From Bacillota bacterium (lineage in GTDB: Bacteria > Bacillota > Dehalobacteriia > UBA4068 > UBA4997), in contig JAFQHN010000010.1 of NCBI GenBank assembly GCA_017397935.1, positions 1-51,430 of the forward strand: a stretch of DNA of 51,430 bases. The letters are read 5' to 3'. Positions 16,671 through 25,222 of this stretch are shown in pieces. The notes under the pieces are model-generated. The model saw nothing but the letters and a program-made list of their open reading frames with translations. It had not been told where the DNA came from and searched no databases. The number at the start of each line of letters is the position of its first letter. The stretch's first letter is position 1. Made by a program: the position numbers and the translations under genes.

Positions 16671-17687
16671 TTACAGATATTTTTCAATATTGGCCAGCGG
16701 CATTTTTACCAGCTCGGCCTTGCCGATTTCCTTTACCTGCACCAGAGTGATACGGCTGCCGTTGGCTTTTTTGTCGTGGCTGATAATCTCGGCCAGCTTG
16801 GCGGCAGGGTAAGTGTGAGAGGTGGGCAGCTGCAATTTGGCCAGCACATTCAGCAGGCGCTCTTTGATAGCTGCATCCTCCGTTACCTGCACCATACCAA
16901 CGGCCACAGCCTCGCCGTGCAGCAGGCCTTCCAGCTCGCCGGCACTTTCAATGGCATGGCCCACGGTGTGACCAAAGTTAAGGATCTGACGAACGCCGGT
17001 TTCCTTCTCATCCTGCTCTACCACGGTTTTCTTAACGGCCAGCGCCTTGGTGATGATTTTTTCGATGTACTTGTCCTGAATTTCGGCGCGGTCACCGGAG
17101 ATCTGTTCAAACAGTTCAAACAGGGCCGCGTCGCCAATCATGCCGGCCTTAACAGCCTCGGCCAGACCGTTGTAGAAGTTGCGGTCATCCAGCGTGGTCA
17201 GCACGTCGGTGTCGATGAATACGGCACGGGGCTGATGGAAGGCGCCTACCACATTTTTGGTGTCGCCCAGATTGATGGCAGTTTTGCCGCCAATGCTGCT
17301 GTCCAGCTGGGAGAGGGTGGTGGTGGGGATGTTAATATAATCAATGCCGCGCATATAAGTGGCAGCCGCAAAGCCACAGATGTCACCGACAACGCCGCCG
17401 CCCAGCGCGATCAGTAAATCCTTGCGGCCGAAGTTGTTGTCCATCAGGGCATTCCACAAAAACTGCAAATAGATAAAGCACTTGGATGCCTCGCCGGCGT
17501 GAATGGTGGCCAGATAGCTGTCGGGGCACTGCTTTTGCAGGGTGTTTACATATTCTTCGGGAATCATATCGTCAGTTACGATCAGCACCTTGCGGTCAAG
17601 GTCTACATACTTGCTGATGTTGGCCAAAATGCCCTTCTGGATATGGATGTGGTACTTGTGGTTGGGAATTTCTACTGTCATTTTCAT
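16671..17687 (-). CDS. aroB: 3-dehydroquinate synthase
   Basis: 338 residues. NAD- and metal-dependent cyclisation of DAHP to 3-dehydroquinate. The NAD-binding ALGGGVVGDICGFAAATYMRG, IPTTTLSQLDSSIGGKTAINLG, the metal-site Glu in GLAEAVKAGMIGD and the HGEAVAVGMVQV motif are all present, plus NFGHTVGHAIE. GGAGG precedes the ATG. Second gene of the operon, 46 bases after pheA. Confidence 0.96.
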   Translation of the reverse strand: MKMTVEIPNHKYHIHIQKGILANISKYVDLDRKVLIVTDDMIPEEYVNTLQKQCPDSYLATIHAGEASKCFIYLQFLWNALMDNNFGRKDLLIALGGGVVGDICGFAAATYMRGIDYINIPTTTLSQLDSSIGGKTAINLGDTKNVVGAFHQPRAVFIDTDVLTTLDDRNFYNGLAEAVKAGMIGDAALFELFEQISGDRAEIQDKYIEKIITKALAVKKTVVEQDEKETGVRQILNFGHTVGHAIESAGELEGLLHGEAVAVGMVQVTEDAAIKERLLNVLAKLQLPTSHTYPAAKLAEIISHDKKANGSRITLVQVKEIGKAELVKMPLANIEKYL

Positions 17688-17733
17688 TTTGTGTGTCCTC
17701 CAAAAATGTTATATAAAAATTTTAATTATCAGC

Positions 17734-18813
17734 TTATTTTATCTGCTGCAAATCATAAGAACCGAGGATTTTCAGCGTGTCACAGTTGTTTTTCAGCGCT
17801 TGCAGCAGGTTTTGGGTGGCGTCATCTTGCAGGCTGCCCTCAATCTCTACATAAAAATAATATTGCCAGGGAATATCCTTCATCGGGCGGGATTTGATAC
17901 TCTCCATATTAAAGCCCAAATCACCGATCAAGGACATTACACGCGCCAACTGCCCGGCGTGGTGGTTTACCGTAAACAGCAGATTGAAACGACTGCCGGT
18001 CAGCGGTAAATCCTGCCCGATGACGATAAAGCGAGTGGTGTTGGCGGTGCTGCTGTTAATGTCGGCCACCAGCAGGTTTAAGCCGTACAGCTCGGCACTC
18101 TCGGCCGAGGCGATGGCGGCAAGGCTGGGGTCCTGCGTCTCGGCCACATATTGGGCGGCCAGCGCGGTGTTGGCATAAGCCATGGGTTTCAAGCCGTTAT
18201 CATGCAGGAAACGGGCGCATTGGTTAAGTGCCTGCGGATGAGATAATACCGTCTGCACCTCGGATAGCTTTACCCCCGGCAGGGCCAGCAAATTCTGGCG
18301 GATGGGCAGATCCCAGATACCCTGAATGTGGCAGGAATACTTAAACAGCAGGTCAAAGACCTCGCCCACCTCACCGGCGTAAGAATTCTCAAACGGGATA
18401 ACACCAAAAGCAGCTTCGCCGTTTATCACCTGCAAGAATACCTGCTCAAAATCCTCGCAGATGTTGCAGGTGTAATTGGGGAACAGGCTGTGCGCCGCCT
18501 GCGAGGCAAATGCCCCCTCGGCCCCGGCAAAGGCTACGGTGTTCTGTTTTAACTCTGCCCGCTGGTAATCCTTGCAAATGTCCATAAAGCTTTGGATAAA
18601 CTGCCGATAATAAGGCTTTAACTCCTCATTTTGCAGCAGGGCGAGATTTTTTTCAATCACCTGCTGTTCACGGGCGGCGTCAAAAACCGGCAGTCGGTTT
18701 TCTCGTTTATAGGCCAGAATATCGCCCACCGCCGCCAGCCTTTCCTCAAAAAGGCGCGCAATCTCGGCATCTATGCGGTTGACGGTGCTTCTGGCTTCGT
18801 CCAGTTTGCTCAT
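17734..18813 (-). CDS. pheA: Bifunctional chorismate mutase-prephenate dehydratase (P-protein)
   Basis: 359 residues. Residues about 1-85 are an AroQ-type chorismate mutase helix bundle (LDEARSTVNRIDAEIARLFEERL, YKRENRLPVFD, REQQVIE). Residues about 92-272 are prephenate dehydratase, with the catalytic TRF at 260-262. The C-terminal part is an ACT domain, with ESIKSRP resembling the phenylalanine-binding ESRP motif, so feedback inhibition by phenylalanine is likely. The ATG at 18813 has AAGGAG; the upstream extension to 18888 overlaps the promoter and is rejected. First gene of the aromatic operon. Confidence 0.94.
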   Translation of the reverse strand: MSKLDEARSTVNRIDAEIARLFEERLAAVGDILAYKRENRLPVFDAAREQQVIEKNLALLQNEELKPYYRQFIQSFMDICKDYQRAELKQNTVAFAGAEGAFASQAAHSLFPNYTCNICEDFEQVFLQVINGEAAFGVIPFENSYAGEVGEVFDLLFKYSCHIQGIWDLPIRQNLLALPGVKLSEVQTVLSHPQALNQCARFLHDNGLKPMAYANTALAAQYVAETQDPSLAAIASAESAELYGLNLLVADINSSTANTTRFIVIGQDLPLTGSRFNLLFTVNHHAGQLARVMSLIGDLGFNMESIKSRPMKDIPWQYYFYVEIEGSLQDDATQNLLQALKNNCDTLKILGSYDLQQIK

Positions 18814-18858
18814 ATAAAACTCCTTATAAATCCAGGCCTGTAAAAAATTTAATATACT

Positions 18859-18887
18859 ATTATAACATTTTGCAGGCGGTTTGTCCA
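18859..18887 (-). promoter_or_regulatory. Promoter of the aromatic amino-acid operon
   Basis: Minus strand: TGGACA (18882-18887), 17-base spacer, TATAAT (18859-18864). The leader before pheA is only about 40 bases; I see no T-box, leader peptide or attenuator in it. Confidence 0.85.
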
Positions 18888-18899
18888 TTTTTATTCGGC

Positions 18900-19595
18900 T
18901 TACTTGTGCCGTTTATGTAAATATTTGCGGTTATTTTTGTAATAATCCTTGTAAACCGGCTGCGGGCGGGGCAGCTGCCACCTGAAATAAGTGGCGGCCA
19001 TGCGTATGCCGAAAATCAGCGAGAAAGCAGCCAAAACGGCCAACAGACTGTTTACCTGCAAAATTGCCAGCACATAATACAGCGAAGCGCCCAAAATGGC
19101 CGGCAGTGCGTAAACATTTTTATGCAGCACCGAGGGAATTTCGCCGCTGAGCAAATCACGGATCATGCCGCCGCCGATACCGGTAATTACGCCCACGGTG
19201 ACAGCCAGCAGAGGGGTATCGGTGTAGCCTGCATTGATGGCCACATTGACACCGGATACGCTGAACACACCCAGACCGATGGCATCGAAGAAGTTGACCA
19301 GCGCGTGATAATCCACCCGACCGCTGATTTTTAAGCGGTGCATAAAGCGGTAAATCAAAAAAATCAGGCAGGAGCTTAAAACAGCCAGCGTAACCGCCGT
19401 GTAATTGGTGAACATGGCCGGCGGATTGATGCCCAACAGCAAATCACGGATGACGCCGCCGCCCAACGCTGTTACAATACCAAGCACAATGATGCCGAAG
19501 ATGTCCAGATTTTTTTGTGCGCCCAGCATGGCGCCCGAAACCGCAAAAGCAATAATACCGATATTTTCTGCCACAAACAGAATTGAGTTTAACAT
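18900..19595 (-). CDS. TRIC-family cation channel (UPF0126)
   Basis: 231 residues, seven hydrophobic segments built from a tandem repeat: each half carries a GGGxIRDLLxG motif (LGGGVIRDLLLG near 46 and IGGGMIRDLLSG near 133). Prokaryotic TRIC proteins are trimeric monovalent-cation channels; some relatives have been linked to glycine uptake. A basic C-terminal tail (KDYYKNNRKYLHKRHK) is cytoplasmic. GGAGG precedes the ATG. It ends just 13 bases before the aromatic-operon -35 box, with no terminator between, so some read-through into pheA is possible. Confidence 0.88.
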   Translation of the reverse strand: MLNSILFVAENIGIIAFAVSGAMLGAQKNLDIFGIIVLGIVTALGGGVIRDLLLGINPPAMFTNYTAVTLAVLSSCLIFLIYRFMHRLKISGRVDYHALVNFFDAIGLGVFSVSGVNVAINAGYTDTPLLAVTVGVITGIGGGMIRDLLSGEIPSVLHKNVYALPAILGASLYYVLAILQVNSLLAVLAAFSLIFGIRMAATYFRWQLPRPQPVYKDYYKNNRKYLHKRHK

Positions 19596-19920
19596 GGCTT
19601 GACCTCCGTTTATATCTGCCTAATATTTCTATTTTATAGAAAAAAAGCCGGGTTGTATATATTTTTTTATATCTTTTTTTATATCCTTGCAAAAATCTTT
19701 GCAAAAATTTTTGGCAGGCGGCAGATAATTGGGGCAATATGTCAGCCGCGGTTGATTTTAGGGCAGGAAATTGCCGTGCGGTGGTAGAATATAAAATAGC
19801 TTATGATATATTGAATTTTGCGGTGGTTTTAATATTCAGTTTAGATTTGCCGCGTAAAATTTACTGATATATTGACACAAAACAACATAAAATTTGGTTT
19901 TGATTATGGAGGTGCTTGGT

Positions 19921-20946
19921 TTGTTTGAGCAAAAAAATGATAAGCCGCGGCCGCCCCGCCGCCCTGTTTTTGCGGCCAACCCCACCCCTGCCCGCAAGGT
20001 GGCCGAGGGTGCCATGCTGGTGGCCACGGCGGTGATTTTCGGCCTTTCAGCTGCTTATTTGCCGCTGCTGTGGGTGGTGGCCATGTTTTTGTGGCCGATA
20101 CCTTTGGCACTGCTGGTGCGGCGTTTCGGTCCCGGATTCGGTTTGGTGGGCATCGGCGTTACGGCGGTGCTGCTCTCGCTGTTTATGGGGCCGCTGGGTG
20201 CGTTAAGCATTCTTATCAACATGGGCGGCGTCGGTTTTTGGTATGGCTATGCCGCGCGTAAAAACATTAACCCTGCGCTGGTGCTGGTGCTGGGTGTGGT
20301 GCTGGCGGCAGTTTCGATTGTGGTGCTGACTGCTCTTTCAGCGCTGGTGGCCGGCTTTGAGCTGGCTGATTTCGGCGCGCAGATACATGATATGGTGCAG
20401 TTTTATGTTACCACCATGCAGGAGAACGGTAATTTGCAGCCCTTGCTTGGTGATATGACGGTGGAAGAATACGCTGCCGCCATGGAAGAAGCCGCCTTGA
20501 AGATGGTGCCGGCCAGTCTGGTTATGGTGGCCATGTTCGAGGCCGTGCTGGCTTATGCGCTGAACTCTTATGTGTTCCGTCGACTGGGGTATCCGGTGGC
20601 CAAGCTGCCGCCCTTTAACGAGTGGCGTCTGCCCTGGTATACGCTGTGGGGCCTGATTATTGCGCTGGGCTGTGCGCTGGGGTATCAGCAGACCGAGCTG
20701 CCGATTTTCGAACTGATCGGTGATAATGTGCTGTATATTTACCAACCGCTGCTGCTGCTGGCCGGTTTAAGTATTTTTTATTGGCTGGCCTATTTCTGGC
20801 AGATGCCGTGGCTGGTTTATACCATGCTGATCATGGTGCTGTTTGCCTTTAATTTTGTGGGGCCGATTTTGGTGCTGCTGGGTTTTGCGGACAGTATCTT
20901 CGACATCAGAAGCATTATGCGTGGCCGACAACAACGGAATTATTAA
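19921..20946 (+). CDS. DUF2232 (YybS-like) membrane protein
   Basis: 341 residues with about eight hydrophobic segments after a Pro/Arg-rich cytoplasmic N-terminus. Resembles DUF2232/YybS, an integral membrane family whose gene precedes gdpP(yybT)-rplI-dnaB in Bacillus. I chose TTG 19921 because GGAGG (19908-19912) lies eight bases before it; the ATG at 19906 overlaps that SD. The function is unknown; the C-terminal segment with GPILVLLGFADSIFDIR is the conserved end. The intergenic stretch 19596-19920 upstream is AT-rich, includes a duplicated TTGCAAAAAT, and shows no gene. Confidence 0.8.
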   Translation: MFEQKNDKPRPPRRPVFAANPTPARKVAEGAMLVATAVIFGLSAAYLPLLWVVAMFLWPIPLALLVRRFGPGFGLVGIGVTAVLLSLFMGPLGALSILINMGGVGFWYGYAARKNINPALVLVLGVVLAAVSIVVLTALSALVAGFELADFGAQIHDMVQFYVTTMQENGNLQPLLGDMTVEEYAAAMEEAALKMVPASLVMVAMFEAVLAYALNSYVFRRLGYPVAKLPPFNEWRLPWYTLWGLIIALGCALGYQQTELPIFELIGDNVLYIYQPLLLLAGLSIFYWLAYFWQMPWLVYTMLIMVLFAFNFVGPILVLLGFADSIFDIRSIMRGRQQRNY

Positions 20947-20952
20947 AAAAAG

Positions 20953-20981
20953 ATGACAAGTGGCGCAAAGTATGTTAAAAT
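20953..20981 (+). promoter_or_regulatory. Promoter of rplI-dnaB-dnaX
   Basis: ATGACA (20953-20958), 17-base spacer, TAAAAT (20976-20981), six bases after the upstream stop codon. Confidence 0.7.
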
Positions 20982-21039
20982 AAACTATTGGGCATATTGT
21001 TTGCCCGTCAGTTTAGGTTTGGATAAGGAGTGATTACTG

Positions 21040-21489
21040 ATGAAGGTAATTTTGTTGCAGGACGTAAAGGCTCTGGGCAAGCGCGGTGATATTAAAGAGG
21101 TTGCCGACGGTTACGCCAGAAACTTTCTGCTGAATAAAAAGGTGGCGTTGGAGGCTACCCCCCAGAATTTGAAGAATCTGGCGCATGACCAGAAAAAGCA
21201 GGCTGAAAAGGCTGCTGCCGAGTTGGCTGAGGCCAAGCGTCTGGCCAAGATTATCGCTGACACCGTGGTGGAAATCAAGGTGAAAGCCGGTGAGGGCGGC
21301 CGTCTGTTCGGGTCGGTGACCAATAAAGAGGTGGCCGAGGCTATCTCTGCCAAGGTTGGTGTAGAGATTGATAAGCGCAAGGTTGAGGTTAAAACCGCCA
21401 TCAAGGGCATCGGCGAGGCCGAAGCGCTGGTGAAACTGCACTCGGAGGTACACCAGAAGGTGAACCTGCGCATTGTGGCAGCCAATTAA
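21040..21489 (+). CDS. rplI: Ribosomal protein bL9
   Basis: 149 residues, the usual length. The N-terminal [30 protein letters not shown] signature, a long central helix (residues about 41-75) and the C-terminal domain ([14 protein letters not shown] ... [13 protein letters not shown]) are all present. bL9 binds 23S rRNA at the L1 stalk base. AAGGAG precedes the ATG. Followed by dnaB after 36 bases, the usual Bacillota order. Confidence 0.97.
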   Translation: MKVILLQDVKALGKRGDIKEVADGYARNFLLNKKVALEATPQNLKNLAHDQKKQAEKAAAELAEAKRLAKIIADTVVEIKVKAGEGGRLFGSVTNKEVAEAISAKVGVEIDKRKVEVKTAIKGIGEAEALVKLHSEVHQKVNLRIVAAN

Positions 21490-21525
21490 GTTTTGATGAT
21501 TTTTAACCGCAGGAGGTGAACCAAA

Positions 21526-22896
21526 ATGCAGCAGGGCAGGATTCCTCCCCAAAGTCTGGCAGCCGAGAAGGCCGTGCTGGGTGCGTGTCTGCTTAATGAC
21601 AGCGCTATTTTCAGCGCGATGGAGTTTGTGCGGCCGGGTGATTTTTATAAAAAGGAACATCAGGTGATCTTCCAGGCGATGCTGGATTTGAACCGTGAAA
21701 GCCATGCCTGCGATTTGGTGGCGGTGGCCGAGAAGCTGGCCAGGGACGGACAGCTTGATCTGGTGGGCGGCAGCGTTTATCTGGCGTCGCTGACCAATGA
21801 GGTGCCCAGTGCCGCCAATGCGGAATATTACAGCCAGTTGGTGGCGGATAAGGCCACACAGCGGCAGCTTATTGCCGCGGCGCAAAAGCTGGTGGATGAC
21901 GGCTACATGGGGCATAAAAATGCGCTGGAACTGCTGGGCGATGCCTCGGCCGTGGTGGATAAGGTGGGAGAGCAACGGCTGGGCAGCGGCGTGCAGGTGG
22001 CGGCTGATGTTATGGCGGCTGAGTTTAATAAGCTGGACGATTTGAAGATCCACGACGGCATCACCGGTATCCCCACCTTCCGTGATTTGGACAAGTATCT
22101 TTCCGGTCTGCAAAAAGGCGATTTGATTATTCTGGCGGCCCGTCCCGGCTGCGGCAAAACCTCTATGGCGGTAAATATTGCGGCCAATGCGGCGCTGGTG
22201 CAGGATAAAAGTGCGGTGGTTTTCAGCCTGGAAATGCCCGCCGGCCAGTTGGCGCAGAGAACCCTGTGCAGCTTTGCCCGTATCGACCAGCGCAAATGGC
22301 GCGGCGGTATGCTGAACAAAAGTGAGCGTGAGGTGCTGCACGGCGAGCTGCAAAAATTCCAGAAGAAGAAGCTGTTTTTTGATGATACATCCTCGCTGAC
22401 CATCCCCGAAATGCGGGCCAAATGCCGTCGTATCAAGGCGGAAAGCGGTCTGGATTTGATTGTGGTGGACTATTTGCAGCTGATGAGCTCGGCCAGCCGG
22501 GTGGAGAGCCGACAGTTGGAGATTGCCGAAATTTCCCGTTCCTTGAAGTCTTTGGCCAAGGAGATGGATGTGCCGGTGCTGGCACTTTCGCAGTTATCCC
22601 GTATGTCGGAGCAAAACAAGGACAGCGCGCCTATGCTCTCGCATCTGCGTGAATCCGGTGCCATCGAGCAGGACGCCGACGTGGTTATCTTCATCAACAG
22701 CAAGCGCCAGGCCGGCGGTGATGAGGATGAGGACGGCAACCAGACCAACGGCCAGATCGTTGAGGTAATTGTCGCCAAAAACCGTAACGGCCCGACGGGA
22801 TCGGATGAGCTGCTGTTTTTTAAGCAATATACCCGCTTTGCCGATATGGTGGAGGATTTTGTGGATGATGATGCGCCGTTCGACGCACCTTTTTAA
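21526..22896 (+). CDS. dnaB: Replicative DNA helicase
   Basis: 456 residues. Hexameric 5'-3' helicase of the replication fork (DnaC in Bacillus naming). N-terminal primase-interacting domain about 1-150 (PPQSLAAEKAVLGACLLND), linker, then a RecA-like domain with Walker A ARPGCGKTS near 206-214, the FSLEMP motif, DLIVVDYLQLM (Walker B), LSQLSR and HLRESGAIEQDADVV. AGGAGGTGA precedes the ATG. The C-terminal end is acidic (VDDDAPFDAPF). Sits between rplI and dnaX. Confidence 0.97.
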   Translation: MQQGRIPPQSLAAEKAVLGACLLNDSAIFSAMEFVRPGDFYKKEHQVIFQAMLDLNRESHACDLVAVAEKLARDGQLDLVGGSVYLASLTNEVPSAANAEYYSQLVADKATQRQLIAAAQKLVDDGYMGHKNALELLGDASAVVDKVGEQRLGSGVQVAADVMAAEFNKLDDLKIHDGITGIPTFRDLDKYLSGLQKGDLIILAARPGCGKTSMAVNIAANAALVQDKSAVVFSLEMPAGQLAQRTLCSFARIDQRKWRGGMLNKSEREVLHGELQKFQKKKLFFDDTSSLTIPEMRAKCRRIKAESGLDLIVVDYLQLMSSASRVESRQLEIAEISRSLKSLAKEMDVPVLALSQLSRMSEQNKDSAPMLSHLRESGAIEQDADVVIFINSKRQAGGDEDEDGNQTNGQIVEVIVAKNRNGPTGSDELLFFKQYTRFADMVEDFVDDDAPFDAPF

Positions 22897-22917
22897 GCAG
22901 ATAATATGAGGTAGCTT

Positions 22918-23964
22918 ATGGAATACACAGCCTTATACAGAAAATACCGTCCCACACGGCTGGCTGATTTGGTGGGACAAGAGCACGTGGCCGGAACCCT
23001 GCTGCGCGCTCTGCAAAACCAGCGGGTGGCACACGCCTACATTTTCTGTGGGCCAAGGGGTACCGGCAAAACCAGTGCTGCTTTGATTATGAGCCGGGCG
23101 GTGAACTGCGAGCATCCCGTAAACGGCGAGCCCTGCGGTGAATGTGAGGCCTGCCGCCGAATTGCTAAGGGGGCGTCGCTGGATGTGCTGGAAATTGACG
23201 CCGCCAGCAACCGCGGTATCAATGAGATGCGTGACCTGCGTGACGGCATTAAATATCTGCCGGGGCAGGAGAAACGCAAGGTTTATATCATTGATGAAGT
23301 GCATATGCTGACCACCGAGGCTTTTAATGCGCTGCTGAAAACCTTGGAGGAGCCGCCGGAATATGTGATGTTTATTCTGGCGACTACCGAGCCGCATAAG
23401 GTGCCGGTAACGATTTTGTCCCGCTGCCAGCGCTTTGATTTTCACCGTGTGGGGCAGGAGCAGCTTTTTGCTCATTTGCAGCATTTGGCGCAGTTGGAGG
23501 GGCGAGAGGCTGATGAAGCGGCCCTGAAATTGATTGCCCGACGGGCCGAGGGCGGCCTGCGTGACGCGGTAAGCCTGCTGGACCAATGCTTTGTGGCAAC
23601 AGACGGTAAGCTGACCATGAAAAATATCTCATCGGTGCTGGGTATTGTGGATGAGCGCTTTATGATGGCGATGGCCGAGGCGATTGCCGAACACGACGGC
23701 CTGCGTATCGTAAAGGGTGTGGAGCTGCTGGCTACCGAGGGGCGTGATATGCGTCTGTTTTTACAGCAGCTTTTGGAGTTTGTGCGAGAGCAGCTGCTGG
23801 CCGGCATGAGCGGCAAGAAAACGCTGCTGACGCGCCAGCGTGCCCTGCAAATGCTGCGTGATTTGGTGGACGGTGACCAGCGGCTGCGCTTCTCATTGAC
23901 ACCGCGCCTGACATTGGAGCTGGCCCTGTTGCAGGCGGCCCATTTGGAGGCGGCAGATAAATAA
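22918..23964 (+). CDS. dnaX: DNA polymerase III clamp-loader subunit DnaX, short (gamma-like) form
   Basis: 348 residues, against about 550 or more for most DnaX. The AAA+ core is intact: LYRKYRPTRLADLVGQEHV, Walker A GPRGTGKTSAA, four zinc-site cysteines within CEHPVNGEPCGECEAC, Walker B IIDEVHMLTTEAFNALLKTLEEPP, sensor SRCQRF and RRAEGGLRDAVSLLDQ. Domain III is present to about residue 340 and then the frame stops; the regions that make tau bind DnaB and the polymerase are absent. No A6G-type slippery site was found, and ybaB begins 76 bases on, so this is a natural end rather than a frameshift. It starts 21 bases after dnaB. Confidence 0.93.
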   Translation: MEYTALYRKYRPTRLADLVGQEHVAGTLLRALQNQRVAHAYIFCGPRGTGKTSAALIMSRAVNCEHPVNGEPCGECEACRRIAKGASLDVLEIDAASNRGINEMRDLRDGIKYLPGQEKRKVYIIDEVHMLTTEAFNALLKTLEEPPEYVMFILATTEPHKVPVTILSRCQRFDFHRVGQEQLFAHLQHLAQLEGREADEAALKLIARRAEGGLRDAVSLLDQCFVATDGKLTMKNISSVLGIVDERFMMAMAEAIAEHDGLRIVKGVELLATEGRDMRLFLQQLLEFVREQLLAGMSGKKTLLTRQRALQMLRDLVDGDQRLRFSLTPRLTLELALLQAAHLEAADK

Positions 23965-23968
23965 ATTT

Positions 23969-23997
23969 GTGACAAACCCCGTTGCCGGGTTTATAAT
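23969..23997 (+). promoter_or_regulatory. Promoter of ybaB-recR with an internal dyad
   Basis: GTGACA (23969-23974), 17-base spacer, TATAAT (23992-23997). The spacer contains the inverted repeat AAACCC (23974-23979)/GGGTTT (23987-23992), which could be a protein site or a weak hairpin at the end of dnaX. Confidence 0.75.
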
Positions 23998-24040
23998 AAA
24001 ATGAAAAATGAACTGGTTATTTTTAAGGAGGAAATGAAAA

Positions 24041-24352
24041 ATGGCAAAATTTGATGTGCAGAGCTTGATGCGTCAGGCTCATAAAATGCAGGGCGAGATG
24101 ACCCGTGTGCAGGAGGAATTGAAGCAGACCGTGGTAGAGGGTGTTGCCGGCGGCGGTATGGTAAAGGTACAGGCTACCTGCGCCAATGAGGTCAGAGCCA
24201 TCAGCATTAACCCTGAGGTTGTTGACCCCGAGGATGTGGAGATGTTGCAGGATTTGATTTTGCTGGCTATCCAGGATGCTGCCAAACAGGCTGCCGATAT
24301 TTCCAACCGCCGTATGAGCGAGGTTACCGGCGGCATTAAAATGCCCTTTTAA
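24041..24352 (+). CDS. YbaB/EbfC nucleoid-associated protein
   Basis: 103 residues. Small dimeric DNA-binding protein. It has the family's N-terminal MRQAHKMQGEMTRVQEEL helix, the central VEGVAGGGMVKVQATCANEVRAISINPEV sheet and the DLILLAIQDAAKQA helix. AAGGAGG precedes the ATG. The dnaX-ybaB-recR order is standard in Bacillota, and a link to RecR-dependent recombination is often proposed. Confidence 0.95.
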   Translation: MAKFDVQSLMRQAHKMQGEMTRVQEELKQTVVEGVAGGGMVKVQATCANEVRAISINPEVVDPEDVEMLQDLILLAIQDAAKQAADISNRRMSEVTGGIKMPF

Positions 24353-24382
24353 TTTAAGAGGATAACTTTTAAGAGGATAACT
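24353..24382 (+). repeat. Perfect 15-base tandem duplication containing the recR SD
   Basis: TTTAAGAGGATAACT is present twice head to tail, immediately after the ybaB stop codon, so AGAGG occurs twice before recR. The second copy is the nearer one, 13 bases from the ATG. Confidence 0.85.
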
Positions 24383-24389
24383 GTAAATT

Positions 24390-24995
24390 ATGGTAATGTA
24401 TTTTTATCCGCCCTCGATTGAGGAGCTGATAAGTTATCTCACCCGTCTGCCGGGGGTTGGCCCCAAAACTGCCCAGCGTCTGGCTTTGCATTTGCTTAAC
24501 ACCCGTGAGGCCGATGCGCTTGGTTTGGCGCAGGCAATCAGCGAGGCACGCCGCAAGGTAAAGCGCTGCCGTGTCTGCGGCAACCTGACGGATGATGATT
24601 GCTGCCCGGTTTGCCTGGATGACACCCGTGATAACACTACCCTGTGTGTGGTGGAACAGCCCGGTGACTGTATTGTCATCGAGCGCACCAATCAGTTTCA
24701 TGGGCGGTATCATGTGCTGCATGGTTCACTCTCGCCGATGGAAGGAATCGGGCCTGCCGACTTGAATATCGAAAGTCTGCTGAAACGCTTGCAGGGTTCG
24801 GATATCAAAGAGGTTATTATGGCCACCAATACCGGTGTGGAGGGCGAGGCGACGGCGCTGTATCTGGCGCGGCAAATTAAACCGCTGGGCATCAGTGTCA
24901 GCCGTTTGGCGTACGGCGTGGCTGTTGGCGGTGATTTGGAATATACTGACGAGGTTACGCTGGGGCGTGCTTTGCAGGGCCGCTTAAACATCTGA
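24390..24995 (+). CDS. recR: Recombination mediator RecR
   Basis: 201 residues. With RecO loads RecA onto SSB-coated gaps. Helix-hairpin-helix LTRLPGVGPKTAQRLALHLL near 16-35, zinc-binding CRVCGNLTDDDCCPVC near 59-74 and a Toprim domain (LCVVEQPGDCIVIE, GVEGEATALYLARQ) are all present. Two start codons, 24390 and 24396; the first is closer to the duplicated SD. Ends with a strong terminator. Confidence 0.96.
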   Translation: MVMYFYPPSIEELISYLTRLPGVGPKTAQRLALHLLNTREADALGLAQAISEARRKVKRCRVCGNLTDDDCCPVCLDDTRDNTTLCVVEQPGDCIVIERTNQFHGRYHVLHGSLSPMEGIGPADLNIESLLKRLQGSDIKEVIMATNTGVEGEATALYLARQIKPLGISVSRLAYGVAVGGDLEYTDEVTLGRALQGRLNI

Positions 24996-25008
24996 ATTTG
25001 ATATTGAC

Positions 25009-25045
25009 AGCCGTTGGCCGATTATGGGCCGACGGTTGTTTTTTT
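25009..25045 (+). terminator. Intrinsic terminator after recR
   Basis: GCCGTTGGCC pairs with GGCCGACGGT (about 25010-25019 and 25027-25036, with G-U pairs), followed by TTGTTTTTTT. Confidence 0.85.
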
Positions 25046-25222
25046 GCATAAAATTGCCGAAATAAGTAATAATTTTGGTCATCGGGTAAAATTTCTATTG
25101 TTTTTTAGCTGTGGATATGGCAAAATAGAATAGCAGACCTGTATGCATAATTAAGCTGAAATCAGCGCGGGTTTTGCGGTAAATTCGGCGGTATATTGCT
25201 GCTTTTGGTGCATAAATTTGCC

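Noticed and set aside
18814-18890. T-box or aromatic attenuator before pheA
   Set aside because: The leader is about 40 bases and lacks specifier, T-box motif and terminator.
21034-22353. 439-codon minus-strand frame opposite rplI and dnaB
   Set aside because: Composition is His/Gln/Arg-rich shadow sequence; the plus strand holds two unmistakable genes.
22918-24040. Programmed frameshift or broken longer dnaX
   Set aside because: No A6G-type slippery run was seen and there are only 76 bases before ybaB, so no hidden tau tail can fit.
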